Shown here in pieces: positions 44,418 to 52,862 of a stretch of 64,000 nt of DNA. Below the pieces are notes generated by a model, which was not told the DNA's origin, did no database searches, and saw nothing but the letters and a program-made list of their open reading frames with translations. The position numbers were made by a program, and so were the translations under genes. Source of the stretch: an uncultured Brachyspira sp. Its GTDB lineage: Bacteria > Spirochaetota > Brachyspiria > Brachyspirales > Brachyspiraceae. The first letter of the stretch is position 1; each line of letters opens with the position of its first letter. The DNA lies in the NCBI RefSeq assembly GCF_944393015.1, contig NZ_CALXYQ010000004.1, positions 78,965-142,964 on the forward strand, given 5' to 3'.

Positions 44418-46601
44418 TTAGAATGAAGCGAAACCATCATCAGTCATACCATTTGAAGTAGAAGAATATGTAACTCCAAATTCATCGTTTCTTACTGTAG
44501 TATTATCCTGCTTTTGAGATTCCATAGCTCTTGCTCTTTCTACAGAAGGCGGAACTTTTAATTCTTTTTTATTATTTTCTTTTGTTATATTTTCTTTTTT
44601 TGGAGTTTCTCTTTTAGCATTATCTTTTATATCAAAATCTTGTTTTTTTGTACTTTCATATTTAATCTCTTCTTTTTTAGTGCTATTATTTTCTTTTATC
44701 TCTTTTTTAACTTCTTTTTTTACTTTTGCTGTATTATCTTTTTTTAAGTCATCAGCACTCAATTTAAAGAAACTTACAGTATCTTTAAGAACATGGGCCT
44801 GAGCAAGAAGAGATTCAGAAGTATTTGCACTTTCCTGTACCAAAGAAGCATTATGCTGAGTTACAGTATCCATTTCAGCAACGGCTCTGTTAACCTGATC
44901 TACTCCAGTCTGCTGTTCCATAGCAGTAGCACTAATATCCTGCATTATTCTGGCAGTATCTTCTATTTTCTGCTGAATATCTATAAATATATCTTGAGAC
45001 TGACGGGATGTTTCTGTAGCTTTGTTAATTTTTTCATTTGTGTTGTCAACTAAAACAGTAATGTCTTTAACAGATGACTGAGTAGTTTGAGCTAGATTTC
45101 TAACTTCAGAAGCAACAACCGCAAAACCCTTACCTTGATCTCCTGCTCTAGCTGCCTCTACTGCTGCATTCAAAGCAAGTATATTAGTTTGAAATGCTAT
45201 ATCTTCAATGATTTTAGTAATGTTTTTAATCTTAGTACTTGCCTCATATACTTCTTCTATATTTGTTGTGGTTTCAGCAATGATTTTTCCAGCATTTTCT
45301 ACAGCCTCTCTTGAAGCAACCATCATATTATTTCCAGCAACGGCATGGTCTGTAGATGATTTTATTGTAGAAGCCATCTCTTCCATAGAGCTTGCAGTTT
45401 CTTCAAGACTTGCTGCCTGTGATTCAGTTCTTCTTGATAAATCAGTATTTCCTTGAGATAATTCCTGAGCTGCTTTTACTATATTATTAGAAGCGGTATT
45501 AACATCTGTAATAGTCTCAGCAAGTTTTCTTCTCATACTAACGAAAGATTTTGATAAAACTCCTATCTCATCTTTTCTAGGTTTTATACACTGCTTAATA
45601 TTGCTTAAATCACCTCTCTCTATTTCCTGAGCTTCTTCAACAACTATTTCAAGAGGCTTAGTGATAGTTCCAATAAATAAACTTACGAATATTGCAAGTG
45701 CTACTATTGATATGATTCCGATTATTATTGTTGCTATTATCAATTTAGTGTTTTGGGCAAATATTTCATAATCCATCATAGCAAGAGCTATTATCCAAGG
45801 TCTGCTTTTCATTTTATAATAAGCAGCTGTTCTTTGCTCTCCATTTACATCATAAGTAATTATTCCGCTTCCAGCACCAGTGAATGCTTGTTTATATATA
45901 GGATTAATTTTCATATTAGCTATATTTTCATATTTTGAATCCATTATATTATAAAGGTTTTCACTAGTTATGAATAGTCCTCCTGTAGTTCCTAAATCTA
46001 TATTAGAAAAATGTGTTTGATGAAGTATAGACCAATCAAATAGAACATATATATATCCTGCATTTTGATTATTACTGTCTTTCACAAGTTTTATAGCAGG
46101 CATAGCCCATTTGCCTGTAACTTCAGATTGCATTAAAGTATCTGAAAATATAATTTCTTCTTTATTAGCAGATTCTTGAGACCAAGCATTTGGAATATAA
46201 TCTTTTAAATTCCTACCTACAAGAGCTGATGATGCAGAATCAGCAATTATATTTCCGTTCATATCAGCAAGTCCCATATTTATTATATAAAGATTATTGT
46301 TTTTGAAATTTTTTATTGTGTTTAATAATAATTCTAATGAAGTATCTTGATAACCTTCTAAATATCTGATAACTACAGGAGTTACAGCATAAGTATTTAC
46401 TAAGGAGCTTTCAAGTCCGAACCAAGTATCTAAAACAGAAGCATATCCTGCTATGGTGCTATTGAAGCCTCCAAGTTTACTATCGCTTATTCCCTTACTT
46501 CCTATTTTTATTGAGGATATAAGCATTGCTATTATTATAACTACAACCATAACACATATAACGAAAGGCATTCTAAATGCTAAACTGTTTATTTTCTTCA
46601 T
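44418..46601 (-). CDS. Methyl-accepting chemotaxis protein with dCache sensor
   Basis: This 727-residue inner-membrane receptor has its first membrane helix at about 10-35 and a periplasmic double-Cache-like region (about 36-285) with [10 protein letters not shown] and [23 protein letters not shown]. The second helix, a HAMP domain and the cytoplasmic signalling hairpin follow ([41 protein letters not shown] region). The last 120 residues are Lys/Glu-rich, with no CheR-binding pentapeptide. The ATG at 46601 follows GGAG by about 12 nt; a TTG start at 46619 is less likely. The ligand is unknown. Confidence 0.93.
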   Translation of the reverse strand: MKKINSLAFRMPFVICVMVVVIIIAMLISSIKIGSKGISDSKLGGFNSTIAGYASVLDTWFGLESSLVNTYAVTPVVIRYLEGYQDTSLELLLNTIKNFKNNNLYIINMGLADMNGNIIADSASSALVGRNLKDYIPNAWSQESANKEEIIFSDTLMQSEVTGKWAMPAIKLVKDSNNQNAGYIYVLFDWSILHQTHFSNIDLGTTGGLFITSENLYNIMDSKYENIANMKINPIYKQAFTGAGSGIITYDVNGEQRTAAYYKMKSRPWIIALAMMDYEIFAQNTKLIIATIIIGIISIVALAIFVSLFIGTITKPLEIVVEEAQEIERGDLSNIKQCIKPRKDEIGVLSKSFVSMRRKLAETITDVNTASNNIVKAAQELSQGNTDLSRRTESQAASLEETASSMEEMASTIKSSTDHAVAGNNMMVASREAVENAGKIIAETTTNIEEVYEASTKIKNITKIIEDIAFQTNILALNAAVEAARAGDQGKGFAVVASEVRNLAQTTQSSVKDITVLVDNTNEKINKATETSRQSQDIFIDIQQKIEDTARIMQDISATAMEQQTGVDQVNRAVAEMDTVTQHNASLVQESANTSESLLAQAHVLKDTVSFFKLSADDLKKDNTAKVKKEVKKEIKENNSTKKEEIKYESTKKQDFDIKDNAKRETPKKENITKENNKKELKVPPSVERARAMESQKQDNTTVRNDEFGVTYSSTSNGMTDDGFASF

Positions 46602-46807
46602 AAAATCATTATTCTCCAAAATAAAAATTTATTTACAATAAAATAAATGTTATTATATATATAGTAACAAATAATTATAATTTTTGACAAATAAATTGCT
46701 AAATTTAACAATTTTTTTTAAAATACAATCTATTTTATCAAAAATTAATAATAAACAATATGTAAGTTAAAAATTAATTATAATGGAGTATGTAAAAACT
46801 GCAAAAA

Positions 46808-46848
46808 TAAAAGCTATAGTAAAACATACTATAGCCTTTATTTTTACA
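46808..46848 (-). terminator. Terminator after the alcohol dehydrogenase gene
   Basis: On the minus strand AAGGCTATAGTA pairs with TACTATAGCTTT, followed by TATTTTT. Confidence 0.75.
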
Positions 46849-46865
46849 AAAATTAAAATATAAAA

Positions 46866-48026
46866 TTATCTATAAGATTTTTCTAATACGCTTAAAACTT
46901 CTTCATCTGTAAAATTATGAGGATCGCATTCAAATAATCCTCCCATAGCGAATTTAGCATTTTTAGCTATAGCAGGTAAATCCTCTTTTTTCATTCCATA
47001 ATCTGAAAGCTTCAAATTATCAACACCGCATGCTTTTTGAAGTTCTACCAATGCATCAACAAAATCCATAGCTTTATCAGCATCTTTTTTACCCAAAGCC
47101 TTAGCCATATTTATCATTTTTTCATCGCAGTCATGAGCATTAGCAATAACTGTATAATATTCTTTACTGATAATGATGAGTCCTGCACCATGTTCAAGTT
47201 TAGGATAATAAGCACTCATAGCATGCTCCATAGAATGTTCAGAAGTGCAGCTTGAAGTACTTTCTACTATACCGGATAAAGTATTAGCCATAGCAACATT
47301 CTCTCTAGCTTCCATATTGTTTCCGTCTTTAACGGCATCAGCTAAACTTTTTCCAATAAGCTCTATAGCCTTTAAAGCGAATAAGTCGCTCATTTCACTA
47401 GCAATTTTATTTATATAACCTTCAGTACTGTGGAATAATGCATCAAAACCTTGATAAGCTGTAAGTTTTGGAGGAACTGTTTTCATAAGTTCAGGATCTA
47501 CTATAGAAAGATAAGGATAAGTTTTTTCATATCCGAAACCTATTTTCTCATTTCCATTAGTTATAACAGTCCAAGGATCTGCTTCTGTTCCTGTACCTGC
47601 AGTTGTAGTTATTGCTACTATTGGTAAAGGATCATTTGGTATAGGCTTTCCTTTACCAGTGCCTCCGAATATATAATCCCAATAATCGCCTTCATTTGTA
47701 GCCATTATAGCAATAGATTTTGATGAGTCCATACTGCTTCCGCCGCCTATTCCTATAACAAAATCACAGTTTTCTTTTTTTGCTAAAGCAGCACCTTCCA
47801 TTACATGGTCTTTAATAGGATTTGGAAGTATTTTATCAAACAAACAATAATTTATATTTGCTTTATCTAATTGTTCTTCCAATCTTTTTAAATATCCGTA
47901 TTTTTTTACAGATGTACCGCCTGTAACTATTAATGCTTTTTTACCCGGTAATTTTTGTTTATGAAGTTTTTCTAATGAACCGCATCCAAATATTACTTTA
48001 CTAGGCATATAAAAATTAAAATTCAT
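46866..48026 (-). CDS. Iron-containing alcohol dehydrogenase
   Basis: The 386-residue group III dehydrogenase (butanol dehydrogenase-like) interconverts aldehydes and alcohols with NAD(P)H in fermentation. The nucleotide-binding GGGSSMDSSKSIA and TTTAGTGTEADPW are clear. Metal ligands fit GFDALFHSTE (Asp, His), EHSMEHAMSAYYPKLEHGAGL (two His). It is a single gene with an AAGGGG ribosome site and its own terminator. Confidence 0.93.
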   Translation of the reverse strand: MNFNFYMPSKVIFGCGSLEKLHKQKLPGKKALIVTGGTSVKKYGYLKRLEEQLDKANINYCLFDKILPNPIKDHVMEGAALAKKENCDFVIGIGGGSSMDSSKSIAIMATNEGDYWDYIFGGTGKGKPIPNDPLPIVAITTTAGTGTEADPWTVITNGNEKIGFGYEKTYPYLSIVDPELMKTVPPKLTAYQGFDALFHSTEGYINKIASEMSDLFALKAIELIGKSLADAVKDGNNMEARENVAMANTLSGIVESTSSCTSEHSMEHAMSAYYPKLEHGAGLIIISKEYYTVIANAHDCDEKMINMAKALGKKDADKAMDFVDALVELQKACGVDNLKLSDYGMKKEDLPAIAKNAKFAMGGLFECDPHNFTDEEVLSVLEKSYR

Positions 48027-48113
48027 ATTACTACCCCTTATGAAATTAATACCAATATATTATGTTTACTATTATATATCTATAATTCATTTAAATCAAA
48101 TTGATTTATTATA

Positions 48114-48640
48114 TGCCTAAACAACTACATTTTGTCAATTTTTATATTTTGTAAATGTAAATTATAATTTTTTGTAATATCAAATATTATCTAATATTAG
48201 TAAAATATCTTTTGTCTGTAAGATGAATTATTAATTTTTGTACAATAATAAGTAATCAGCCACATACTTTACAGTACTTCCTTCTGTCGCGTATAGTAGG
48301 CTTTTGATAATATGAAACATTGCCGAAGCATCCTACAGTATCAGCTCGCAGTTGAGAAAGTTAAAAATTTTCAGTATATACTAAAAATTTTTAACTTTCT
48401 CAATAATACACTCTATGTAGAATTATCAACTTTTTTGCCGCACACGCTCTGCGGGCTTCGCCTGTGCCAATACCATACCTAAAGGTACTCCTTTCAGTCG
48501 CAGGCACTCCCTACGGTCGCAAAAGAACTGGGGGTGTTACGAAGTACGCAGAGCGGCACGACTGTGTGCTTCGCAGGGCTAGTCCCCACAAATAATAAAA
48601 CTAAGAAAATAATTTTTTACAAAATATAGTTGTTTAGGTA
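48114..48640. mobile_element. MITE-like element, family B (527 bp)
   Basis: The terminal inverted repeats TGCCTAAACAACTACATTTT (48114) and TACCTAAACAACTATATTTT (inverse of 48640) agree at 22 of 25 positions. Inside are a 52-bp near-perfect palindrome (48352-48403) and a GC-rich block (48430-48590) far above the local base composition. There is no transposase frame. Flanking TATA/TATAT may be a short target duplication. Parts recur at 35198-35537 and 37600-37775. It explains the 48027-48656 gap. Confidence 0.6.
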
Positions 48641-48656
48641 TATATAAAATTTCTGA

Positions 48657-51600
48657 TTATGAGGAACGAGGAAGTTTTTTGATTATTTGAAGATACTTGA
48701 TAAATCTTCTTATCTTTACATTTCTTTTATTTATGTTCAATGCTTTTTTGTAATAGTCTAAAGAATTATTGAAATACTCATTTATTTCTCTATGCTTTTT
48801 ATATTTAAAATAATAGCATATTCCCAGATTAAAATAAATTTCATAATTATTTTTGCCGTAATATTTATTTTCTATAGACATATTATAATTGTATATTGCT
48901 CTGTCCAAATATTCTTCATCTGGTTTATGTTTTTTATATAAAAGTAAATATATATCTCCCATCAATGAATAGGCTTCTATATTTCCAAGTTTAACAGAAC
49001 ATACAAGATTATCAAAAGCATTTTCTATAAAATACATTTTTGAAGTCTTTTCAAATAAATGTTTTAATATTAAGGCTCTATTATAATTGCATTTAGGGTA
49101 TTTAGGATTTATATCCAAAACTCTGCTGTAGCAATGAAAGGAGTTTACAGCGTATTCATAATTTTTAGTTTTTAAAAATATTTTATAATGCAGAATTCCC
49201 ATATCAAAATAATAGTCTATATTATTTTTTTCTATATTTATTATATATTCCAAATAAAATAATGAGAACAATGCATACTTTATTCTTTTTGTAATATCAA
49301 ATAAATGTTTAAAAAAATCTATGCATAATCTTATAGAAAATATATCTATATTCAAACTGCTTAAGCATTTACCAGCCTTTATAAGATATTTATTATTTTT
49401 ATGAATATCATACATAACATTATTTAAAATAAATAAATATTTATTTGCAAGTATTCTATTTTCATGCATAAGATTTATATACTTATCGAAATAATCATTT
49501 ATTATAATCTTATCATTATATTCACTGAATAATATAAAATAAATACTGCTTAATTTTTTATAAATAGTATCTATGCCTACGCCAAGATTTAAAGCCTCAT
49601 TATAATATTCTAAACATTTCATTATATATTCATATTTAGTTTCTTTATCAAAATCATTATTGTGAATTTTTAAATTGTATATATCTCCCAATCCTTCTAA
49701 TGATATCAATGATTTTTTATTATTATATAGTACGGTTTCAAAACAGGATAAGCTATTATTAAATATTTCTTCAACATTATAATTGCTGTAAAGATTATTA
49801 TATAAAAAACCTAAATTCTCTTTTGCAATATAATATGTGCTGTCAATATCAATAGCTTTAAGATAATTTTTTTCTGCTGATTGATAATTTTCAAAACTGC
49901 TTTCAAGTAATTGTAAATGATGAAGAATTGCTAAATTATAATATAATGTTTTATCATATTCATTTATTTCCAAAGCATAATTTAAATTTTCTAAAGCAGT
50001 ATTAAAATATTTTATATCTTTTTCTACTTTGTATGCTTCATAATAGAGTATTGCTTTTTGTGATAAATTTTTTATATCATATCTGAAACTGTTAAAATGT
50101 TTTTCTATATATGATAGAGATAAATTAAAATATTTATTGCTGTTATGATCTTCAATATATTTAAGTCTGTAAAGATCGCTTATAGCAATAAGAGAATTTG
50201 AATGGCTGAAAAATAATAATGCCTTGTTAAAAAAATCATCTCTCAAATTATTATTTGAGCCTGAAAAATTATCTTCCAAACTATTGCTGTATAAAAAATG
50301 ATAAAAACATCCTAAATTATAATTCATATAATAGCTTAATGTATTATCATTATTTAATTGCCCGTCATTTAATAAAGTTTCATAATCATTAATAACAAAT
50401 TTAAAATAATTTACATCATCAAAATAGCAAAATGCTAATCTATATAATTCAAATCTATTAATATATGTGTAAAGATAATCACAATCTATGGCAAGTGCTT
50501 TATTATAATAAAATAATGAATTATTAAAATCATCTTTATTTTTAGTTATTGAAAATTTGCATTCATACAGATAGGCAATAGAATTTAATATATCAATATC
50601 ATCTGTATCTAAATGATTGAATGCTGATAAAGAAGCGTTGAAATATAATTCATCTCCAGTATTTTTATAGCATAATATATAAAGGTAGCCAATAAAATAA
50701 TAAGCATTATTATCTGTATCTTTAGCCTTATTATAATAATTCATAGCAGAAGAAAAATCTTCATCGTTTTTAGTTAAGCCGTATCTTATGCTGTAGACAT
50801 ATCCTAAAAGATTATATAATATATTATTAGAATTATTAATATCTTCTATCTTTTTTAAAACTGAAACAGCATCATCAGAAAATTGTATGTACTTACTATA
50901 CTTAAACATAATGGTATGTAAAAAGCCAACATTAAGTAAAATATCAATATCATTAGCGGAATAATACAAATCTATATAATAATTTATAGAAAGTAAATAA
51001 TAGTCAGGGTTTTTAGTATGAAGAAATTCTTCTTTATATAGTTTTGCTACATGCTCTAAAGCAAATATATTGTCATGATCAAAATCTAAAATTTCTAAAT
51101 ACACTTCTGCGGCAATATTGAAATGCTTTTCTTTTTCAGCATTTGAATATTTGGATTTATATAATGAGAAAATATTATAGCTTAAATTTATATCGCTGCC
51201 TATTATATTCAATACTTCTTTATAATAGTCTAATGCCTTATTAAAATAATTATTATTTTTAGTTCTTACATATTTTATATGATTTAGTATAGCTAAAATA
51301 AAATAGCTAATTTCATTATTATGATGAATTATTCTTTCTATATGATCAGACACTATATCATAATAGATATCATCATAATCATAAATATATTTAGTATAAT
51401 ATAGAAATGCGGCTTTATTTCTTGCATATATATTACCGCTGTTTTTTATAAGTATTGAATTTATGCTGCCTATAACATTTTCAAAACTTTCATTATCTCC
51501 GTTATAAGCACATTCATCTATATAGGAATCTATTAATAATTGAAGTATGGCAGTATCATTGTATTTAATATTTAATCTTTTATCATTTTTTAGTTTTTCA

Positions 51601-51713
51601 GTAAAATTATAAAAGAATGAATCATTATTTTCTAATGTTTCAAAATCAAGTTTTTTGAGAAGGGAAAGAGCAGAATCTGCTTTCATATTATGAATAAAAT
51701 TATAATGATTCAT
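48657..51713 (-). CDS. Giant TPR-like repeat protein
   Basis: The 1018-residue protein has no signal peptide and is built almost entirely of degenerate TPR-type helix pairs. Recurring signatures such as YYNKALAIDCDYLYTYINR, NLNYALEINEYDKTLYYNLA and YFNLGICYYFKYKKHREINE are visible, with asparagine, tyrosine and aspartate very common. Units with extra length (about 40-45 residues) suggest a Brachyspira-specific arrangement. The start has no Shine-Dalgarno and begins only a few nt after a decayed Spy-like gene, so it may be translated by re-initiation. It is probably a scaffold; function unknown. Confidence 0.75.
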   Translation of the reverse strand: MNHYNFIHNMKADSALSLLKKLDFETLENNDSFFYNFTEKLKNDKRLNIKYNDTAILQLLIDSYIDECAYNGDNESFENVIGSINSILIKNSGNIYARNKAAFLYYTKYIYDYDDIYYDIVSDHIERIIHHNNEISYFILAILNHIKYVRTKNNNYFNKALDYYKEVLNIIGSDINLSYNIFSLYKSKYSNAEKEKHFNIAAEVYLEILDFDHDNIFALEHVAKLYKEEFLHTKNPDYYLLSINYYIDLYYSANDIDILLNVGFLHTIMFKYSKYIQFSDDAVSVLKKIEDINNSNNILYNLLGYVYSIRYGLTKNDEDFSSAMNYYNKAKDTDNNAYYFIGYLYILCYKNTGDELYFNASLSAFNHLDTDDIDILNSIAYLYECKFSITKNKDDFNNSLFYYNKALAIDCDYLYTYINRFELYRLAFCYFDDVNYFKFVINDYETLLNDGQLNNDNTLSYYMNYNLGCFYHFLYSNSLEDNFSGSNNNLRDDFFNKALLFFSHSNSLIAISDLYRLKYIEDHNSNKYFNLSLSYIEKHFNSFRYDIKNLSQKAILYYEAYKVEKDIKYFNTALENLNYALEINEYDKTLYYNLAILHHLQLLESSFENYQSAEKNYLKAIDIDSTYYIAKENLGFLYNNLYSNYNVEEIFNNSLSCFETVLYNNKKSLISLEGLGDIYNLKIHNNDFDKETKYEYIMKCLEYYNEALNLGVGIDTIYKKLSSIYFILFSEYNDKIIINDYFDKYINLMHENRILANKYLFILNNVMYDIHKNNKYLIKAGKCLSSLNIDIFSIRLCIDFFKHLFDITKRIKYALFSLFYLEYIINIEKNNIDYYFDMGILHYKIFLKTKNYEYAVNSFHCYSRVLDINPKYPKCNYNRALILKHLFEKTSKMYFIENAFDNLVCSVKLGNIEAYSLMGDIYLLLYKKHKPDEEYLDRAIYNYNMSIENKYYGKNNYEIYFNLGICYYFKYKKHREINEYFNNSLDYYKKALNINKRNVKIRRFIKYLQIIKKLPRSS

Positions 51714-51716
51714 ATA

Positions 51717-52061
51717 CTAGTTTTCTGTTTTTATTTTATTATATTCCTTAAAAAAATCATTGGCTATTTTTTTTAATTCTTTATTATATTCTATAGTTAA
51801 TTGCATGCTTTCATCTGTGATTTTTTGATTTCTTTTTTCTTTGCACATTTCTATATCTATTTTGATTTTTTCTATACTAATTTTTTATTTTAATTCATGA
51901 AATTTCGGCTGATATTTTTCTTTTAACTTTATTATTTCCTGTAATTGTTTTTCTGTTAAACCTTCTGCATTTATAATAAAATAATCATAATTATCATACG
52001 GACAATAGTAAGAAAATAAAAAAGATGAAAAAATAAATAATAATGCAGCAATTTTTTTCAT
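51717..52061 (-). pseudogene. Spy/CpxP-like gene broken by a nonsense codon
   Basis: The minus strand from the ATG at 52061 reads MKKIAALLFIFSSFLFS..., with GLTEKQLQEIIKLKEKYQPK at the position of SLTEKQLNEIIELKSEYQPK in the intact neighbour (52194-52559). It then hits TAA at 51885-51887, where the neighbour has a lysine codon. The frame continues afterwards (IEYNKELKKIANDFFKEYNK) to a normal stop. A single AAA to TAA change explains it. A sequencing error is the alternative. Confidence 0.85.
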
Positions 52062-52142
52062 AATTTATCCTAAAAAATAATTACTGATTATATTATACAT
52101 GTAAAAGCAATTTATTGAAATATAAAAAATGATTTTATATGA

Positions 52143-52171
52143 AAAAAGGAGAGATAATTAATCTCTCCAAA
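52143..52171 (-). terminator. Terminator after the Spy-like gene
   Basis: GGAGAGAT pairs with ATCTCTCC and is followed on the minus strand by TTTTTTC. Confidence 0.8.
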
Positions 52172-52193
52172 TATGGTTTTATTTTTATATGAG

Positions 52194-52559
52194 TTATTTG
52201 TTATTTTTTATTTCATTATATTCCTGAAGAAAATCATTGGCTATCTTTTTTAATTCTTTTGCATATTCCATATTCAATTTTAGAGCATTATTAATAACGA
52301 GTTCATCGGGATTTTTTTTAGACATTTCCAAATTTATTTTAGTTCTTTCCAAATACATTTTTTTTCTTAGTTCTGAAATTTTAGGCTGATATTCGCTTTT
52401 TAATTCAATTATTTCATTTAATTGTTTTTCGGTAAGTGAATCTTCATTATAAATAAAGTAGGTATAAGGTTCATCAGTACAATAATAATCATTACTTTTA
52501 GCAAATAATGATATAGATAATATAACAGTGATAAAAAGAACCATAATAACGCGTTTCAT
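52194..52559 (-). CDS. Periplasmic Spy/CpxP-like (LTxxQ) protein
   Basis: The 121-residue exported protein has a signal peptide (ending SLFA) and a helical body with SLTEKQLNEIIELKSEYQPK, the LTxxQ signature of Spy/CpxP/metal-sensor proteins, and a long second helix (LKLNMEYAKELKKIANDFL). Family members are small periplasmic chaperones or sensors. The ribosome site GGAG is well placed. An inactivated copy lies immediately downstream, so this is a recent tandem duplicate pair. Confidence 0.72.
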   Translation of the reverse strand: MKRVIMVLFITVILSISLFAKSNDYYCTDEPYTYFIYNEDSLTEKQLNEIIELKSEYQPKISELRKKMYLERTKINLEMSKKNPDELVINNALKLNMEYAKELKKIANDFLQEYNEIKNNK

Positions 52560-52654
52560 AGTTTTTGCTCCTAATACTAACTTTTAATTTTATAATTAGA
52601 CGAATTGAATAATTAAAAGTTCCCAAATATTTAAAATATTTTAAATTTATTAAA

Positions 52655-52830
52655 TTTTATTGGCGTTGTGAAGATTTTAAATTTAAATACAGCTAGGGTG
52701 GGTAGCAAAAAAATCTAATTAGTCAGCATAGAAATAAAAAATATTAATTGTATATTATGGATATAAATATAAAGGGCGGGGTAGTGTAAATATATTTTTA
52801 AACCTAATTAAGCAAAACGCCATTTTAATT
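52655..52830. repeat. Family A repeat, left half
   Basis: ttggcgttgtgaag (degenerate module end), agggtggg (about 52696) and agggcgggg (about 52772). The right half is lost. It accounts for most of the 52560-52862 gap. Confidence 0.6.
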
Positions 52831-52862
52831 TTTTGTTTATTTTTATTAATGTATTGCTTACT

